DNA of 64,000 bases from Cadophora sp. MPI-SDFR-AT-0126 (GCA_020747065.1 JAGMVK010000001.1:1860001-1924000); one strand, 5' to 3'. Shown: positions 1-12,065, numbered from the stretch's first letter. Numbers and translations are program-made. The notes: generated from the letters alone by a model not told the origin.

Positions 1-472
1 TCGGTGATTTGGTTTGTTCTCTTCGCCAGTCTCACCATCGATAGGCGTCTTGCTCGTTGCGAATGGCCACATCTGTTTGACCCAAGTATCGTCAGTGACT
101 CCGATGTCTGTGACATGCATGCCATCCTAGATTGAGTTCGATTAACACACGGCTCTCGTGTCAGCTTTCATGTCGACTTACCTCGCCAGCAATTGCTATC
201 GAGTTGGAAGTAAATGGCAGGAAGCCGAATTTTGCGAGAGCATCGCTGTTGGATGTTGTGGTGTCCGCAAAGTTGATGATGTGCTTGCCATCTATCGTCC
301 CCCCACCACCGCCATCTCTTCGTATGGTCCACGGAAAACTGGAAGTGATATTCTCCACTGGAGTCGAGCCCTTGATAACAGGAGCAGGCACAGTAGCACG
401 ATAAGCGAGTGGACCGGCCACAGCAAGTTGTGCTAAAGTGAAAAGGTAGAATGTTTGCATCATGACAGCCAT
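1..472 (-). CDS. secreted protein of unknown function, N-terminal part (runs off left edge)
   Basis: Two exons are visible, 472-182 and 126-1, joined across a 55-nt intron (donor GTAAGT, acceptor CTAG) in phase 0. The reading frame stays open to the window edge, so the C-terminus is missing. I chose the ATG at 472 because a hydrophobic signal peptide (about residues 1-19, ending near AVAGP) follows directly; an ATG at 517 would add 15 residues in front of it. The mature part begins with a Pro/Thr-rich stretch. A Gly run (DGGGGG) and a GKHIINFADT-like segment follow, recalling the blade motif of DUF4185-type beta-propeller enzymes. Exon 2 is acidic. It is probably secreted; the propeller assignment is only a resemblance and the function is unknown. 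Confidence 0.6.
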
Positions 473-1441
473 CTTGAATGTTCTTGATGAAGAGAAAAGA
501 AGAAAAACATACGGCACACAACGCGATAAATGAATGAAGGTGTCTTACGACGAAAAGAAGGTGACCTGTGAGGCTGTAAGGAGAGGGTGGACTGAAGAGC
601 GAGTGAAGCTGTCTTTAACTGCATGGCTCTAGATCACCTCGATGCGGACACCACCAAGTGCACCACTCAGCGCCATGTGCACACAACGCCGACCTACATA
701 TCTAGCGTCGTCGAAACCTCGATGCCGTGATTGAAGGGAGACGGGATGGTAGGATATGACGAGACTTTTCTTCACTTCTTCACATGGCGCCGAGCTGGCG
801 GGAGAGGCTGGCAAAAGTTAAAGGGGGACTTCCAGTGGTGGAGCTTATCTACACTTGCCAGCTGAGAGGAGTAAATAGCCTCAATTCCATGCCATTTTCA
901 GTCAAGGAAGAATGTTTCCTTTCTTCCTGCCCGGACACTCTTAGACCTGGGGTATGTACCCGACCACAGAGCAAATGTTTCAACTTGGGGAAAAGGCTAG
1001 ACCAGATGGTACTCCTGATAACGAAGAGACTCTCGGCTGGATCTGGACCCTGGTCAAGAAGGTTGGTGGCTTGCAAGCGAAACGTGCTAGTAAAGGCTAT
1101 TTTTCGGGCCTCATGGTTTAGCGCTGAACTAAATGAGCGCGGATACTCCCCCTCGAATGAGAGCCATTAGGCTTACGGCTTCAATGTTTGGATGTTTCAA
1201 GCTCCCGAGTAGTTGATGATGAAGGGACGAACTAGTTGGGTAGTTGCAGTCATGACAGCGAATAGAGGTGAGCCTCGGTAGAGGAGCAAAAAAAAGGGGT
1301 TGATCACGTGAATGACCTCCTTTCAACGCATCGCACTACTTCGTGCCCAGGGGTTATCATGGCCTTGCATTTCCTTCCTATGGTCTCGAAAACCTTGAAT
1401 CGTGCTGGAAGCACGCACTGCCGTTTTTCAACAAAGATTCG
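473..1441. other. intergenic, no supported gene
   Basis: This stretch lies between the 5' end of the secreted-protein gene and the 3' end of the membrane-protein gene. It should hold the promoter of the former. I see no open frame with protein-like composition, no RNA gene and no repeat. Confidence 0.5.
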
Positions 1442-3457
1442 TCATCCGTATGTGCTCTCCCACTCGAGCCTCAATCGACTTTGATCTCGGTTGCCATGCC
1501 GAACTTCTCTTAGTCCAAATTTCTTATTTCCTTCCTCCCCTCCATAGCTTTCATACATAACCATATTTCTTCCTCGCAGACTGCCACTCAGTTCTTTCTC
1601 CGTATATGCACATAGACTTCTGTCTCCGACCATCTTCGTCAATGACTCGCTGATGTCCATGATTGCCCGCCACGTGCCAAATCCTCTATCCTTTTGCAAG
1701 AGGTCGCTATGCACTGATGCATAGACGTATATGGCCCATGTACCAAGAGTCCATGCTCCGCTGATACATGAGTATATGAGCAGGAGCTCATAGGAGAATC
1801 CCTTACACGTTGTTAGTTTGACCTCAGCTGCTATGCCTTGCCTCTGAAGCCGAGGGCATTCTGTGGTTACCTTACCCAAGTATATATGTCTTTGGAGACG
1901 CATTCGTAATTGCCTTGGTGTCTCAAATAAGTCTGATTCCACTCCCCATATGCACCACCGTTGATCACAGGAGCTAATGGGAACCAGGCTTGACAGCTGG
2001 GGTCATCGTACATCTTCAGCGGAGACCCACCTCTGAAGTACGTGTAGTGATCTGCATTGTAAAACAAAACGGACGTCGTTGTATTGATGCATGATGAACT
2101 GAAGGTCTCTGATACATTTTGTCCATGATTATCTATACGATACAGGCCGGAAAAATAGATCATGGTTGCGTTCGACTTGAGTTTGAAGTTGGCGGTATGA
2201 TTGTACCATTTTCCGGTTGAATCGTCGAAGTCCATAAAATCAGGAGGCTGATCACGGTTGAGGTCTTGGTAAGCATTTGACGTGAATCCAGATGAGACAT
2301 CAAGTTTTGATCCATCTGCGAGTTGCAGAACGGTTGCTTGTATTGCGCGATATCCTGACAGGGCATCCACAAGTACTGGTGTTAATGCGATGTATACAGT
2401 TGTACCTAAGAGCCACAACAGCATCAAGCGAGTTTTCAGATCCGAGTTGAAAATAGCAGCTTTCAATAAGGGACGAATTCCACTTGTCCCCGTTGGAGTG
2501 AGGGAAACGGCGGCGAACAATTCGTATGTAACTGGATGTCGCTCACTGATGTACATTAGGACTGCATAGAAAACCTTGCAGCTAATAAATATCAGGAATG
2601 CCTGTAGACCGCGACCAACGAGAGCATTCCAAGCGAGATCGATTGCTTTCGCTTGGGCGAACGCCATTTGTCCGAAGTTCACATCTGTCCCTCTGAGGTT
2701 GAAGTCACCAGTATGCCTGCGTGCGAGTCAGTGATGATTGCTCCATAGACTGCCTACCAAGAACTACCTACATGCAGTCATAACCAGGTCGGTTTCCGAC
2801 TTTCTGGGTCGCCGGATAAGCATACCGCTGTACGAGACAGATCGGTAGCACAACTGCAACAAACATGGCCATGAAAAGCGGGACATGCTTCCTCAAGTCG
2901 ATGATGAAAGTTGGTGGCCAGATCTCTGCCAGGGGCCACGAGTGAGATCCATCGTCTCTTGTTGGTATGTTGTACCAAGTTTGTTTAGGAGTTAAGAAAG
3001 CCTTTGGGGGAAATTGCTCTTGGTATTCATCAAAATCTGGTTTTGCAATTGGTTGAAGCCTATCAATAAGCCGAGAGACACTGTCGAATCGAGACCCCTC
3101 GAGCTTGTAGAGGAACTTTCGGAAGTTTGATTTGGAGGCTGTGCGATGTTCAGTATTGTCGCTTGTATCTGAAGGCCGGTTCCCCTTTGTTGAGATGGTT
3201 GGGATCGCGAAAAGTGCTTTTCGTCCTCTTCGAGAAGCACTGCCTTTTGAAGGCGATTCTTCCTCGGGGTGTAAGACCTCCTTGATCCAAATCAGCGGAA
3301 TGACTCTAGCGTGAAATACAAGCTACAAAGCTACCTTTTCGCTAGGAAATAAGCAATCTATCGAAGCATTCCTGTCTCCACGCTCAAAGTCTCCGAGATG
3401 GCCTCTATCGATGTCGAAGGACGATAAATTCGTCGACAACGATTCTCTGGTCTCCAT
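1442..3457 (-). CDS. multi-pass fungal membrane protein of unknown function (610 aa)
   Basis: There are four exons, 3457-3335, 3280-2772, 2716-1876 and 1801-1442, with introns of 54, 55 and 74 nt. The first intron has a CTGAT branch site and the last has CTAAC. The start ATG at 3457 is in good context (AAGATGG), and the exons sum to 611 codons. The N-terminal third is hydrophilic and low-complexity. A hydrophobic segment around LFMAMFVAVVLP is followed by a YPATQKVGNRPGYDC-like stretch. A second membrane region (FLIFISCKVFYAVLMYI), a third (MLLWLLGTTVYIALTPVLV) and a long loop rich in NxT/S sites come next, then a last hydrophobic segment (LLLIYSCISGAWTLG) and a charged tail. The GQMAFAQAKAIDLAWN motif is, from memory, shared by a large family of uncharacterised proteins in filamentous ascomycetes. 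No enzymatic motif is visible. The N-glycosylation sites suggest a plasma-membrane or secretory-pathway location. Confidence 0.75.
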
Positions 3458-5001
3458 CTTGAGTCTGGTCAATATTCCCTTGTTTTTTCAGTTCGACGAG
3501 TGCCAGTGATTATATGTATGAATACCCTGATCGTCCGGACTCCAGAGTTACCAGAAACAGCCCTGACAAGCAGATCCGAGGCAGAGATACCTGTGCTGAT
3601 GCGTCACTATTAACACTCCCACCATATAAGTGCATTTCAGAGGCTCTCATTCGGTCAATCAGCGCTCGGTCTGTCCGATGTAGCAAGGAATATAAAAAGG
3701 GTAGAAAATTCAGTGGATCCCAGTGGACAGGTTATGTAGTCAGCATTGGTGCACCTCCGGGGACGTTGTCCAGTAACGGCTTGGACCTGTGTATGCTGAC
3801 ATGAGATCGCCATTTGAAGCCTGGAAGGGAAGCATGCGAAGAAACATTGGAAGGCAACCCTTATCGTCCCCATGACGGCTCTTTCCGTCTTACTGGTGAT
3901 TTTGTGCCTTGCCGTAGATTACCAAATAGCACCTGCTTCTCTTGGCAACCAGGAATATACGTGATGGAACCCCAGTGTTGTGTGCAGAATCGTAAGCGAT
4001 GTGAATGCCGATGCTTCTTGGGTCTCGATGTCGACACCCTGTGGAGTTTGTTGTCTTGTTGGGAGCATGCCCAGCGATGGCGTTAAGTTTACAGGCCTAG
4101 TGCGGGGTACCGGGGGGTACAAGGGTACATTTGCATCATTTCAACACCCAGAAACAACTCCAGATTGTAAGGAAATTTATCAAAGCTGAGTTCAGTACCA
4201 TCAATACGATAATCTTTAGTGAAACAAATACGACATTTACACATTATCTCAATATGTCCAAGTGAAGTTTCGGACACGGCGGGGTAGGCGAGTGAGCTTT
4301 TCAGGCTAGAATTGCCCAAAAAATCTAACGAGCACAAGCCAAGTACTGCAATCATTTCATGACCAGCGACAGCACATAGATCACTAATCAAACCTATCGA
4401 TTAAGTCACATTCATTGAGAGTTGATCAGGCCGTGAAGATCCAGCAAGGTGGAAAGTTTCCCATTCCATAGACACGTATCTTTACATAAGCCGGAAGATG
4501 CCCTGCAAATTCCATGCTTCATATTCTCAAAGGACACTTGAAAAGTCTGAGGCTCGTGTAAAGTTTTGTGAGATCATCGAGGGGTCCCAATTTCGCGTTC
4601 TTCTACGCAACGCCTTTCAACCACTTGTTTTTCTCGGCTGCTCTATACTTCATGAGTCTTAAGAGCTTCCCAAATCTTTTTCCTCCATGTCTATCTCACA
4701 TCTTTGGACGCCTTTCCAAGTTACAGGCCGCAATTATGGCCGCTTCGTCGAATAAGAGTCTGCTGTCGAGATCCACAGCACGCCTAAATATCGGTCCGAT
4801 TTGGACAACGCCGAAGGAATACACACCAAGCAAATCATCTGGGGCAAAGGACACTGCCGATATGGCCGTATCTTTTGCATTCAGCATTTAAAATCTGCTA
4901 TGCAGCTATTGTACATATTTATGGCATTTTAAGCAGCCAGCAGGAGTATGTAATATACGAGATGCTGTTTCTGATTGGCGGAGCGAGAATTCAAATTTCA
5001 A

Positions 5002-5185
5002 GGTACGAAAGGGGGTTTCCAGTGGGTCTCGTTCACCCCTTGTACAGCAGCACGGTAATACTTCCAATTAACAATCCGAATTTCTAGAATTTTCTCCACA
5101 AGTTTCCTTAATATGTTAAGGCAGAAACTGGGGGGGGGGGGGGGGGGGTGTGTGACGAGACCCACTGGAAACCCCCTTTCGTACC
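5002..5185. repeat. perfect 31-bp inverted repeat with 122-bp spacer
   Basis: The left arm is 5002-5032 and the right arm 5155-5185. They are exact reverse complements over 31 bp, beginning GGTACGAAAG on the left and ending CTTTCGTACC on the right. Pairing fails immediately outside and inside the arms. No direct repeat flanks the outer ends, so a classical terminal-inverted-repeat transposon with target duplication is not supported. The spacer carries a G19 run next to the right arm. Confidence 0.9.
5130..5148. repeat. G19 homopolymer
   Basis: Nineteen consecutive G residues lie on the plus strand inside the spacer of the 31-bp inverted repeat, six bases before the right arm. Such a run could form a G-quadruplex. 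It is also a typical place for assembly or length error. Confidence 0.95.
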
Positions 5186-5838
5186 CCAGACTCTGCGCTA
5201 CCTGCTGTTCCGTATATGGATCGAGATCTGTTGTCAATTTTAGATTTTTCAGCTTCCGGGGGTTCTGCAAAAGCCTGTCCAACTGGGCAGCCAGGCTGGG
5301 CAAGGTGAACCTACTCGGCCTGTACCTGCAACACATTATACTTTTCTCCCCTCGATTTTGCAGTCCTAAAACATCAGTCTTCACATGGGAAAATAACCTC
5401 GGTCCTAGATTTTAACACACTTCACAACTGGAAAAATTCGATGACAAAAGCACAGAAAACCCCTCAGAAATGATCACATTTCTCTGCGTGCTAGAATCAA
5501 AAAAGCCTTCTCCGTAAAAGTGCGGTGATACCTGGTAGGATGATGGTAGGATTCGGTTGCACAATGATGTGCAGAACAGGATCCAAACTCAGACTTTTGC
5601 ATCACAAACCGGGTTCGGCACTGGAGTCTTGCCGACTCTCGATTGGCTCAAGGGGTGCTCTGCCTTACAGTTGCTGAGGCTGAGTAATAGGCTAATTATC
5701 CACAGCGATAGGGGTGCTGATAGGAGCGCATTGGCATCTTGAGACGGACATCCCACTTCACGATCGCAACTTTGTTTCCTGGAAGGAAATGCCGCTGCTC
5801 TGTCCCCTCACCTCTTGTGTTGGCGTCAACAGTCCACA

Positions 5839-7505
5839 ATGTCAACCAGTCGTGCGAAGTCCATCAGTAGCAATGAATCGCACGATTGGGACTCGATCAA
5901 GGACATTTTCGCGACGCTGTACGTGACGGAGGATAGGCCTCTGCGTGAGGTTCGGGCCATTCTTGCCGAGAAATATGGCTTCAATGCGACGTGCGAGTCA
6001 CCCTGCCAAAACCATCTATTTGATACTGATATATAGCAGTGAACGCATGTACAAAAGGAGGATAAATCACTGGCAACTTGACAAGAACAATAAGGTACTT
6101 GGTGGCGTCGAATAGCCCCTCTAGCGTGACTACTGACGAATTATGATAGGAGGAAGAGATGCAATTTCTAGCCCAGAAATCCGCCGAGCGTGCCGCTATT
6201 GGCAAACGTTCTGCTTTCCGGGTGAGAAATCGTGAGATTACTCAAGCTGCACTAGATCACTACTTCAAGAGGAAGAAGATATCAAAGGTTGGGAGCCGAA
6301 AGGGATCATCAGGAGATGTGTCAACGCCCCCTCACATCGTGTGCTACACACCACCAGATACACCAACACCCGAAACCTCAGAGAGCTCCTCTCCAGATTT
6401 TGCTCCAAGCGACACTCCAAGTACAGGTAGTGATGAGCCTATGCTAACAGACAACTCTCCCACTTCATCTACGATACAAGTAGTAAGGTATCGACCGCCC
6501 GCAGACAAGTACTGGCTACCTGGAAGCCCAAATCAACTGGAGGCCCCAGGTCACTTCAAGTCAATGGAGATTCTGCTGTCTGCAACCCAAGATTTCTTTC
6601 AGTCAACACTGATAGCGAAGGATGGTGTCGATGCGTACCACGTCACTCAACAGGCGATGTCATGGAATATGAGGAAATTCTACGTCCTCGCGAATTCCGT
6701 TGCAACGTATATGTCCGAGGGCTCATGGCAGGAAGCTCAAACGGCATATGGCCAAACACTAGAGCATGTTGGCCCAGTTCTTCGGGATCGCAATCCCATT
6801 CTCTTTGTCTGCCTCTTGCAGATATGCTGCAAGTTTCTCAAGGACCGACAATTACCTGCACTACGACCTCTTCTCCAGTTGGTACGAGGCATGGCAGCTC
6901 ATGTCCATTCGGTTTCGCATTCCATGCACATCATCTGTGGAGTATTACTGGAATCGATGGACGTACTTGCGGACATCATGACGATGGGACTGTTCCAAGC
7001 AGTCGACATTCTTAAACTGCGGCTTGGAATGGAACATCCACAAACATGTGCTGCTGGACGAGGATTACACACTACTCTAATGGTCAGCCATGACTACGTC
7101 GGAGCACTGAAAGCATTTCAACCCGTCGCCGATATCGAGGCCAGGCTCGCCAGCGCAATGAGGCTCGAGTCGAGGTTTCGAGTCATCGGGTCTCTGATGG
7201 CGATGGGAGACCTCAATCAAGCCGCTATATTGATTGAAGAGGCACAAGTAATGGTAGATAGGCTTGAGAACCCGGAACAGAAAGCACAGCTCACACTGGG
7301 TGCGCTCTCAACAAGAGGGGAGTGGCTTCGTCTCAGTCGTGATCCGAGGGCGGTTGCTGTACTTTCCGAAGCGTATGAGTTTGCGAAGGCTCATACGTGG
7401 TTACATAATGGATCGTGGAGCCTGAATGCTCGAAAGGCGCTGAGGCTGGCGAAGAATTCCGCTTTATCGGATGCTCCTTTGGTGCCTTTTATATACTGGT
7501 TCTGA
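5839..7505 (+). CDS. Clr5-domain protein with helical C-terminal repeats (521 aa)
   Basis: The exons are 5839-5990, 6037-6094 and 6150-7505, with introns of 46 and 55 nt; together they make 522 codons. Splicing builds an N-terminal Clr5 domain (about residues 18-75): DWDSIKDIFATLY, then LREVRAIL..KYGFNAT, then the hallmark SERMYKRRINHWQLDKNNK. This domain is found at the N-terminus of many filamentous-fungal proteins and takes its name from S. pombe Clr5, a silencing factor. A Ser/Thr/Pro-rich linker with many TPxxT patterns follows (about 105-180). The rest is alpha-helical and resembles degenerate tetratricopeptide repeats. The ATG at 5839 was preferred to the one at 5815 because the protein-like sequence begins there. 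A role in chromatin or transcription is inferred from the domain only; targets are unknown. Confidence 0.85.
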
Positions 7506-8244
7506 ATCTGGGCAAGGAGGTGGCGTTTCTGGTACTGGGAGTGTGAGCGGGATTTATTATACAATGTCCCAGGCATAGGTATACCTCGGAGTTCTTTTGG
7601 TCTGTATTTTATCTGCTGCATTTGGAGCGCGGAGTTTGATACCTAAGCTGTTGGCTGACCTTGAGGCATTGAGGAATAACATGGTGATAGATTTGTTTGG
7701 CTTGTGACTTGAAGAACGTCGGATAGAGTATCTCGTGAAGCTTGGCATACGGCGTAGTACCCATGTATCTTTGATATGGAGTTTCAATCTATCAATTCAA
7801 AATTCATGTGACTGCGTACCGACTATTAATCCCCTGAAATTTCTGAGGGCGATTATGTTACTTGATTGGGATGAATGCGTAGGATGCGAACAGGATGCCA
7901 CGGCCAGGAGTGAGTGGGCCAATTGGGAAGTTGCAAGTGTCAGCACTACGACGTAAAGGGTTCACGAAGTACCCGCCGCTGGATAATGAAGACATTGGGG
8001 TTATTTGATTGGCCCATACTACGAGTATTCTGGAACATCTCAAGCATCAGCTGCACGGGCTTTTCAAGACCTCTCGTCCCATCCTCGAGAAATTCATCGT
8101 GAACAGAGTGAGTTTATTCTTTTCCAACTTGATTTTTCCAGTCATTCTTGCTTGCTCAAACCCCAGGAGCTTCGTACAACAAGCCCACAAGGTTTATCGG
8201 ACTGTAGAGAGCCAAGTCCTACCCCGCGTCGGCTTCGCGACAAC
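7506..8244. other. intergenic, presumed P450 promoter
   Basis: I found no gene in this stretch. The P450 frame is open upstream to an ATG at 8005, but that extension is not hydrophobic and reads like non-coding leader. Confidence 0.5.
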
Positions 8245-10123
8245 ATGTTTGATGAGGTTCTCGACCAAGGAGCGGCCGCCATTCGTTGGGACCTGAGAAT
8301 CTCTGTGGCTGCTGGTCTTCTATCAATCGTAATTTTGACAAGACTAACAACTTCAATCCGGTCAAAGACTGCTTTGTGGCGTTCAGGCGATGAAAAGACG
8401 CCTCCTATTCTGCCATACTTCGTACCTGGACTAGGGAATCTGCTAGCCTTTGCATTCGATACTAAGAATCTGTTGAGCATCATCATGTAAGATCCGAGCC
8501 TACCAGTGTTTTGAGTCGAGTAACGAGAGCCAGATGTGAGCTCTTTTGCTGACCATCGTACCGTTGCAGTGAAAAGTATGGACCTAATATTCCGGTCCGC
8601 ATCAGGGTCTTGAACAAGAAGCTTCATTTCATCTCTGGCTCGGAGAGTGTCCTTGCCATATTTAAAGGCTCCAGGGACTTGACGACAGCCCCAGCCTCGA
8701 TTCTGGTGCTTCAAAATGCCTTTGGAAGCCCAGCGAGTACCCGCCATGTGTTCGAGAGAGACAATACTGGGGTGTCCACACAACCCCTCGAAGGTTCTAA
8801 CGATTTGGAGCCACACAACCGAATCTTCGCCATTACTCACAGGAGCCTTCACGGCCATCTCCAAGGAATTGGGTTGAAAGAATTGGCCACGCGATTCATG
8901 TATTTTCTCGAAGCCGAGCTTTCGGCACTGGACATCGGTCATGACGGATGGACTGCCATCCCAGACTTCTATGATCTGCTTAAGAAGTCAGTCTTCAGAG
9001 CTTCGACGATTGCTCTGTGTGGACCAACCCTTTTCGAACTAAATCCAGAGCTGACAGACGATTTCTGGGAATTTGACACACACATTGCGAATCTTTTCAA
9101 GAATCTTCCGCGCTGGATGATCCCTCGGTCTTTTGCAGTGAGGGATAAGCTGAAGGCCTCCATCACGAAGTGGCATTTATATGCGGGAGAAAGATTTGAC
9201 CATGATGATGAAGGGTTGCAGAAATTGGAATGGGAAGAGCTGTTTGGGACTAGATTGATGCGGTCGCGTCAGGTTGAGTTCGCTGCTATCGACGATTACA
9301 CTGAAGAGGGTGCTGCAGCTAGCGACTTGGGAATGATATGGGGGTAAGTGATGCATTCTGGACCAATGGGGGAAAGGATACATGCTGACTCCCAATCAGA
9401 GCTAATGCGAACATTGTTCCTATGATTGGGTGGTCAATGATCGACACGCTCATTCGACCCGAGCTCCTCGCTCAAGTACGAGAAGAGATCTCCAGCATAG
9501 CTGGATCCTCTGCCAAGGGTGCTGATATAGGTGTACACATGCCAAAGCTTCTTGCGAACCCACTTCTCCAATCTATATACAGCGAAGAACTCCGCCTCCG
9601 CAACGGTGTCATCATTCAGCGAGTTCCTGTGGTTGACAGGTTCAAGATCGGCAATTGGCTATTTCCCAAAGGCGACATGATTGTAGCTTCAAGTTGGCAC
9701 GAGCAGCGGGACAGATCAGTCTGGAATGAGGGACCGGTCAAAGGGGAGATGCATTCTGTGGAAGATTTCTGGGCCGAGCGCTTCCTTGTCTATCCTAACG
9801 ATCCCAACAGCGGACCCGCAAAGCCTGGTCGGGATACCAAGACAAAGGCGAAAGTGGCGGCCAAGGATGAAGACAATCGGCCCAAATTTACCACTGACTC
9901 AGTCACTGGATCATATATCCCTTACGGCGGGGGAACGAAGATCTGTCCTGGTCGCTTCTACGCCAAACAAGAAGCTATCGGTTCCATGGCGATGTTCTTG
10001 ACGATGTTTGATATTGAGTTGGAAAAGCAGGATCTTCCGCAGCCGAACATGGAATACTTTCCTTTCGGCGTTGTTCCTCCTCTTGGAACGTTTCCGGCTC
10101 GGATGAGAAGAAGGAAAGTCTAG
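8245..10123 (+). CDS. cytochrome P450 monooxygenase (579 aa)
   Basis: The three exons 8245-8486, 8570-9343 and 9400-10123 are separated by introns of 83 and 56 nt and sum to 580 codons. The N-terminus has a membrane anchor (about residues 17-33, LRISVAAGLLSIVILT), followed by a Pro-containing hinge and a PYFVPGLGN segment, as in microsomal P450s. An I-helix-like segment (GANANIVPMIGW) is created across intron 2. The K-helix ExxR is EELR, an AERF segment precedes the heme region, and the heme loop is PYGGGTKICPGR with the axial Cys at residue 521. A Lys-rich linker (DTKTKAKVAAKDED) lies between the AERF segment and the heme loop. The overall pattern fits the fungal P450s related to CYP7/CYP8 (sterol 7-alpha-hydroxylase or prostacyclin-synthase-like). 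No biosynthetic cluster is evident next to it, so the substrate cannot be predicted. Confidence 0.93.
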
Positions 10124-10596
10124 GCATACGGCCTGGAGTGTATTTGCAGATTCCTCAGAACGTGCTTTGCATCTTATTGAATACAAGCGTCTTGAAATTT
10201 CGAATCTTTTCCTTTGTCCTCGTTATTCTCGACTTGTAATGTGTATCGTGGCCCAAAGCTACGGGGTTGACTAAGGCGACAGATTTGAGGGTTGGCAATC
10301 CAGGCAGGTGAAGACACTACTGAAAGAACCTCTGGCTCGTTCACTCATAGCTTTTCTAGTGAACAGCTTTCCTATACAGATACACCTCTCAAGCGGGCTT
10401 ATATCCGGTCCTGATGTAGAAGCTGCGACTCTGTAAGGACGTGATCAGACGCACCTCCCCGCCAAAAAGCTCAAGCATGCCTGACCTTGTACCAAGCTAC
10501 AATTACCTGCAAATTCCTCTATACATCTTACAATTTATCAGCATCCGAGTCCGCTTATTGCATATCTTACAGTACTCACGGAACTCAGATTCTTCC
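10124..10596. other. intergenic, nothing recognised
   Basis: This is the spacer between the P450 stop and the ATG of the next gene on the same strand. The frame of the next gene is open back to an ATG at 10441, but that extension is not convincing. Confidence 0.4.
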
Positions 10597-11412
10597 ATGG
10601 CTCGACGGTCACGACAGGCTCGCCGCAGGCGACTAGCCATCCGCCATCGTGACAATGTCACGACAGAACCCGCACAGCCAACGGAGCAATTTGCACTTCC
10701 CGAAGCCCTTGAACACACTTCACGAGGCAGATCTCCTGTTAGCCCTGACCGGGACTCCGACTGGTACACCCAGTACAGGGTGTGGAAAAACCGAAACAAG
10801 TCTCCGCTCACATGGATGCACCAACGCAAACCAGGGTCAGATGCTTCTCAGTTCGATGAGTTCGTCTGCTACTCTCTGAACAAACTCCAAGAGCCTCTGA
10901 AGCCGCACCCGGGCCTCGAAAGAAAAATTTTCCGTTCTAAGTCACAAGAACCACTAGAGTTGTGTAAAGAGCACGACACTTACAACGAGGGCTGCTTGAC
11001 CTATATCAGCATAACGGCTTTGAAATGCCGAGGAAGGTCTGGAGAAATCATTTACACCTTGGAAGCGAGAGTGATTTGTTACGGCACCGAGCGTGAGCCG
11101 ACATGGTCTTGGGATGCTGTTGATGGATTGGAAGTTTCGGTGAAGGCAGAATGGATGAACGATACGAATACTCCATCTGAGTATGGCTCAGAGAACAAGT
11201 GGGATCGGATGGACTTCGACGAGGCTCTACTTTTGCTTCGAAGGGCTGCAAAGAAGAAGTTTAATAAGTTTGGGAAACTGCGCACGGTGAAGGAAGCCGA
11301 AGCACCGCCAACCCTGGGTAATCCAGGCTTGACTGTGTGGGGTTTGATGCCTGGCCAGGTCGAAGTGACTTCAGAAGCTCGGAAGTCTGTAGGACAAATA
11401 AAAGATGTCTGA
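10597..11412 (+). CDS. hypothetical protein, basic N-terminus (271 aa)
   Basis: This is a single open frame of 272 codons. The ATG at 10597 is in strong context (TTCCATGG) and is followed by an Arg-rich stretch (MARRSRQARRRR) that could act as a nuclear or nucleolar signal. The ORF also has an upstream ATG at 10441, which would add 52 hydrophobic and mixed residues; I consider the internal start more likely. The centre contains a beta-rich segment with several Cys and Trp residues (CLTYISITALKCRGRSG, TWSWDAVDGLEV), and the C-terminal third is Lys-rich and helical. I do not recognise a family. The codon composition looks coding, but the function is unknown. Confidence 0.5.
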   Translation: MARRSRQARRRRLAIRHRDNVTTEPAQPTEQFALPEALEHTSRGRSPVSPDRDSDWYTQYRVWKNRNKSPLTWMHQRKPGSDASQFDEFVCYSLNKLQEPLKPHPGLERKIFRSKSQEPLELCKEHDTYNEGCLTYISITALKCRGRSGEIIYTLEARVICYGTEREPTWSWDAVDGLEVSVKAEWMNDTNTPSEYGSENKWDRMDFDEALLLLRRAAKKKFNKFGKLRTVKEAEAPPTLGNPGLTVWGLMPGQVEVTSEARKSVGQIKDV

Positions 11413-12065
11413 CGAAATTGACTTGCCCTCAGAGATTCAAGAGTCTGCGGGAGTAAATAAGGCTGGTCGCTCTGAAGTGGTATCAGCGGATCAGGACTCT
11501 TCCTCCGCGGAAAGCTCACGGTAAGCCTGAGGGTCTCCTGTGAATGGACTGTTGATTGTCTTCTCACTTGGAAAGGATTCGAATGTAGATCGTAGGGAGC
11601 ATCGAATCAAGTTATCATCTCTTCTGTGCCGAAGTCAATACTGGTATTACTGATTTATTTCTGTTCCATCCCAGGTGAGGGGCTCTATCCTGTACCACCG
11701 CTCGCTTTGTAGTAAGTTTCCTTTGGTAAGCCAAGACTTTACAAACCTTCTGATATGTAATCGCTCAGCACAAGTTGTTCGTGAAGACAAAAACATCTTC
11801 TCTCGACGTCGACATTCGATGTTTTTAATGTGGAAGGTATCATTGGAACAACAAGGACACATCTTTGTAGATCTGCACTGGCATATGCATACACCAGAAT
11901 GCAAAAGGCTTGGCTGCGAGTTGACAACTCAAAGTCATGACATTAATGACTTTATTGTAAAATTCAATTCGCATTCAAAACAGACAACCCGACTAGCATT
12001 GCATTAGACCAGCCAAGCAACAACAACAGGTTATGGGGTATATCATATACTTGGTATCCAAAGTC
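11413..12065. other. intergenic between convergent genes
   Basis: This is the 3' flank of two converging genes. I see no additional coding frame or repeat. Confidence 0.5.

Larger units (their letters stand above)
3458..5838. other. 2.4-kb intergenic region with inverted repeat and G-tract
   Basis: No intact gene is supported here. The region separates two divergent promoters. It contains a perfect 31-bp inverted repeat and a G19 run, listed separately. The minus strand between about 4890 and 4390 has a protein-like but repeatedly interrupted frame (in-frame TGA and TAG codons), which is too weak to annotate as a gene. Confidence 0.5.

Noticed and set aside
3306..3334. 29-nt intron in the membrane-protein gene
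   Set aside because: It assumed a wrong frame; a 54-nt intron (3281-3334) with CTGAT branch site joins the exons in frame and is realistic.
5002..5185. 31-bp inverted repeat as terminal repeats of a DNA transposon
   Set aside because: No flanking target-site duplication, and the 122-nt interior has no transposase; kept as an unexplained repeat.
8005..8244. Upstream in-frame extension of the P450
   Set aside because: The membrane anchor starts right after the ATG at 8245; the extension is hydrophilic and unlike P450 N-termini.
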